A DNA stretch of 64,000 bases, taken from positions 13,158,282 to 13,222,281 of the forward strand of contig OY759262.1 in NCBI GenBank assembly GCA_963662155.1. Reading direction: 5' to 3'. A model generated the notes under the pieces. The model did not search any database, was not told where the DNA came from, and saw only the letters and a program-made list of their open reading frames with translations. Below, piece after piece: positions 61,201 through 64,000 of this stretch. Within the stretch, counting starts at the first letter, position 1; every line of letters begins with the position of its first letter. The stretch comes from Lamellibrachia columna (lineage: Eukaryota > Annelida > Polychaeta > Sabellida > Siboglinidae). The position numbers and the translations under genes are program-made.

Positions 61201-62552
61201 TATTAACGATAATTAATATTAATATACAGTAGTTTGTGACTCTGTATCTCTTTTTTGACGTAAAAACTCAGAATAGTTATGTGCAATTGTTAGCAACGCC
61301 ATGCATGTTTCAACCATTGTTATGTGATCTACGTCAAATGTCTAACAAACATTTTGTGAAACTGGCAGTTGTACATGACTTTTATGGAACGAAGATGTCA
61401 TAGCCATTGCACTACCAAAACTTGACTGGGTAGAGTCATAAGCTCTTGCCTTTCTCCCGTGAAACACATACTAAGTTACCATGGCAGCCACGAGCCAGTT
61501 TCACCAAAACAATTTAGTCAGTTTATTTTTCATGGTGATATAATTTGTGACATAACAATAATATAGTACTCCAGGATGGTCGGAAGTTGAAAATACCATG
61601 GCCCATTCAAAGGACCACATGTCATGTTCAATACAAGAACCAAACCTTTAAAGTACAAATTGAAGATTAAAAAGGATATCAGAAACAGTCACAGGTTTCC
61701 GCCTCCGTTCCGGACTGAAGAATTCGCTCTTCTTTTTCTTTTTCATTGACTGAGATTCATTCCAGAGATCTACAAGAAGGAATACAGATAACTGGTGTGA
61801 AATAAGTGTAGAGCAAGTAAATCCACACAATTTTATACACAAAAGAAGATTTGCATATTGTTATATGGTAAAAGTAATCCATATATCTACTCATGCAGAG
61901 ATAAAAGTTAACATGGTTAACTGAATATTGGTCACTCTATCCAGAGGAACCAGTCTACTAAAAGACTAGATGCAAGAACAGTCCCAGTTAGAACTTTAAG
62001 AACAGGTAAGTAGGAGAACTCATTGTGTTATGATAACCGATGTTACCTGATGTTATATCAATATTGTGTCGATCTTCTTCCAGACGTCGTATTTTATCTT
62101 CTAGATCCTGCTTCACTTGATCATAGAGCAACATCTTCTCACTCTGAAAGTACATAGACTGATATATGTTCCACGAATGACCTCCCAAGGCAGTTGGTAT
62201 CAATGTTCACGCTAGTTCTTTGAAGACTAAGTTTCTTTAGCCATGTACACCCAGAATACGTACATCATGCAATAGCACACATCCTCTGTTATACCCCTGG
62301 TTGATTACCTAAATTTAGACTATGAAAATGTAGTAAACGGCAATGTGCACATAGTGATTTTGTTGTGGGTGTTTTTACTGATATAAGTCTTTTATTAGCC
62401 TCCTGTCCAGCCCTGTATGTCACTCAACAATTCACTCATTCAGAATGCAGCAATTCAACTGTGATGACAAACCTCATAGTTCTGCCTGGCTGCCTGCATC
62501 TCTGCTTCATACTTGTTCTTGTTGTTCTGTATCTTCAACTCCCTCAAGATTG
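55224..62552 (-). CDS. BRMS1L: BRMS1-like (Sin3-HDAC corepressor subunit, Sds3 family), 3' seven exons, 5' end outside window
   Basis: Exons on the minus strand: 62473-62552, 62047-62143, 61680-61769, 61045-61109, 60334-60370, 59832-59955 and 55224-55350. Together they encode about 205 residues ending at TGA 55224-55226. Landmarks are [48 protein letters not shown] (coiled-coil of the Sds3/BRMS1 family), a lysine-rich patch [17 protein letters not shown] (possible nuclear signal), [39 protein letters not shown], and the conserved end [20 protein letters not shown]. Family members are chromatin-bound subunits of Sin3-histone deacetylase complexes. Relatives have about 320 residues, so roughly the first 115-120 lie beyond 64000; no preceding exon was found in 62553-64000. 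Exon phases join perfectly. Six visible introns: five GT-AG and one AT-AC (61110-61679). A single BRMS1/BRMS1L orthologue is usual in invertebrates. Confidence 0.93.
56053..57210. mobile_element. Pogo/Tigger-like non-autonomous DNA transposon, 1158 bp
   Basis: Inverted ends CAGTAGTACCTGCCTTCAAC (left) and CAGCAGTACCTGCCTTCAAC (right, complemented), each followed by GGAC, are bordered by TA on both sides (56051-56052 and 57211-57212), the target duplication of Tc1/mariner-type elements. CAGTA..ACCT..AACGGAC ends are typical of pogo/Tigger elements. Subterminal GTCCC..CTCATCAGAGGGAC words repeat on both sides. No transposase frame is seen. It lies in the 4.5-kb last intron of the BRMS1L-type gene. 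Confidence 0.85.
60437..60756 (-). mobile_element. Full-length tRNA-derived SINE, about 320 bp
   Basis: On the minus strand the head reads GGGGGACTCGGTAGTGTAGT (box A region TAGTGTAGTGGATAG) and box B GGGTTCAAATCC. A central part with GCCACAGTTCACTCAG and TGAGTACCCAAC follows, then GAATGCTTCCCAGAGAAG. The tail is AAGCGCTTTGAACAGTCC, GCGCTATATAAGAGTGTACC and TTTACCTTT. It is the most complete of at least eight copies or fragments here (11821, 17809, 19421, 22225, 22998, 36521, 52294). It sits in the BRMS1L intron 60371-61044 in the same orientation as the gene. It is not a functional tRNA gene: the cloverleaf is imperfect. Confidence 0.85.
61110..61679 (-). other. U12-type (AT-AC) spliceosomal intron of the BRMS1L-type gene
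   Basis: On the minus strand the intron begins ATATCCTTTT (from 61679) and ends ..TCCTTGACTTGATCCAC (to 61110). ATATCCTTT is the U12 AT-AC donor consensus. TCCTTGAC matches the U12 branch-site consensus TCCTTRAC, with the branch A at 61120, ten bases from the AC end. Removing exactly this interval joins TCTG to GACCA, giving VTVSGPYIVYML, the conserved family sequence. No GT-AG alternative keeps this reading. Confidence 0.9.
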
Positions 62553-64000
62553 CTGCAGTAGAAACAACAAGCAATGTATAACTTATCAACTCTGATAACA
62601 ACCAATGTATAACTTATAAACTCTGATAACAACCATCCTCTTCATTCTCATATCACCAGTGGATTCTGTCACATCAACACCAGGTGGAAATCTGAAACAC
62701 TGTTGGGCGATTCCAGCATTTAATGTGTGACATTCAGACAACATTTTTCATCTCTAAAACTCTGCAGATCCTTGTTAATTTATTGCTGACTGTTTTAATT
62801 TTACCAAAGCATTGTTCTACATGTTGTTTAATAAGGAAGGTAGACAAAATAAATTTGTCAATAATGGATTTTAAAAATATATTAGATGGAGCATTACGTG
62901 TGTGATGCAGAATAATAAAAATTCATTAGTTATTGCCAAAAGCCTGTGAAATTATGGAAGTATGTTAATAAGTTGTTTTACCATAATCAAGCATATATGT
63001 ACAGGTATACTATGTACATGCACGTGACTGTCATTGATTATTTCTCATAAAAAATGTGGTGTTACGTGTGTGACACATTTTCTTTACGTGTGACGAGTGT
63101 GAAATAGTCTTAGTAATGGACAATTTTCTTAGTTGATAATGACTGTTTACATAACAATATGGCATTTTTAGTTTATGTTAGAATAACACAACATAATGAG
63201 GTAAGTTAATTGTGATAAAACAAACAGCTTTGTAACATATTTATTAAACATGCCATGGGTAACACAAACAGTAAGATCTGATCCATTTCATCTTATCTTT
63301 ATTCACCAAACCCACAGTCAAAACAGCATAATAAAAAAACAGTATATCTAGTACTAAACATCATTACAGAACTTATTATCAAACATGTAGTTTGCAAACA
63401 GTGTCAATTATACCGACCTATAGCTAACATTTAGCTGTGTGCCAACCTGTCACCATTTCAAAGCTAATAATTTAAATATGAACTCTGCAACCTTTTTTAT
63501 TATCTCTGCTCCAGAGACTGCACTTTTTCAGGTATACTGCTGTAAATAATAAATAATCTTTTTTATATGATGAGAAAGTAACTTTTTTGTTTTATTATAA
63601 ACTGTTTTCAATAAATAAACAAATTATTTTACACACGATTTCTCACAAGTCCTATTTTCTTCTAAACATTCAACATTTTGATTTTAAAGGTTCAAGTTTA
63701 TGGAAATAACTCTGTGTGAATGTCTTCAATCATTTAATTGACAATATCTTCTATCTTGGTGTATTAGAAATACTATTTGTTTTGCTTCTGGACCTTCCTG
63801 TTTTACCACTATCACATAACCATATACCTTCCTTTGTTTTCGGTTAGACCTTCTCGCCTTCTTTTTGTTGCACATAATGCTGTGCTACCCCACTTAAAGG
63901 TCCCTCCTCAATAAAATTATTTGCTAGCCTTGTTCCAAATTCATTTTGCGAAAAACCTACCTAGCATTAACTGCAACATGCCAACTCATTTGTGCAACTT
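62553..64000 (-). other. Intron upstream of the first visible BRMS1L exon
   Basis: AT-rich, with a 31-bp duplication around AATGTATAACTTAT at 62573-62635. No further exon of the gene is recognised; the previous exon is expected to end with the first base of a codon completed by CA at 62552-62551. Confidence 0.5.

Noticed and set aside
63951..64000. Preceding BRMS1L exon
   Set aside because: A donor-like GTAGGT exists, but the frame that would fit the next exon contains a stop and the translation does not resemble the family.

Overview
The window is nuclear DNA from an animal, most likely a marine invertebrate. The evidence is metazoan multi-exon genes with short introns, tRNA-derived SINEs, non-LTR retrotransposon relics, small inverted-repeat DNA elements, and very abundant mini- and microsatellites. 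A lophotrochozoan such as a mollusc, annelid or brachiopod would fit, but the sequence does not fix the species. There are no bacterial operons, rRNAs or CRISPR arrays. Most long open frames are periodic translations of tandem repeats.

The window has two compartments. From 1 to about 47.5 kb it is repeat-dominated and almost gene-free. It holds about ten minisatellite arrays (units 22, 27, 28, 30, 31, 34, 36, 50 and 64 bp, among others), several long microsatellites, SINE copies, two unnamed dispersed repeat families (called R1 and R2 here) and several small DNA transposons. The only gene signal in it is a pair of minus-strand exons. One is a signal-peptide exon at 26126-26242, next to a CpG-rich upstream region. 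The other is a six-cysteine Kazal exon at 8586-8751 whose cysteine spacing resembles SMOC/SPARC-related proteins. Their splice phases match, so they plausibly form one gene split by a 17.4-kb intron filled with satellite arrays; its later exons are not seen.

From about 47.8 to 64 kb the DNA is more AT-rich, with fewer satellites and two well-supported minus-strand genes in tandem. The first is a complete five-exon FAXC-type gene (failed axon connections homologue, GST-like fold, N-terminal membrane segment, 293 residues, 49890-52970). The second is the last seven exons seen of a BRMS1L-type gene (Sin3-HDAC corepressor subunit, 55224-62552), with its 5' end beyond the window. A decayed CR1/L2-like reverse transcriptase lies just downstream of the FAXC gene.

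The most interesting points are: (1) a BRMS1L intron at 61110-61679 with textbook U12-type AT-AC splice signals; (2) several tandem arrays that appear to have been born inside dispersed repeats, namely a 22-bp array inside a SINE, a 28-bp and a 21-bp array inside an R2 copy, and small multiplications inside other SINEs; (3) a long alternating purine-pyrimidine block (25.9-27.5 kb) containing two separate inverted-repeat pairs beside the putative promoter of the secreted-protein gene; (4) non-autonomous DNA elements whose ends and target duplications can be read directly (pogo/Tigger-like, hAT-like with a nested SINE, and a foldback element 55 bp from a splice acceptor). I see no sign of a wholly new multi-gene system.
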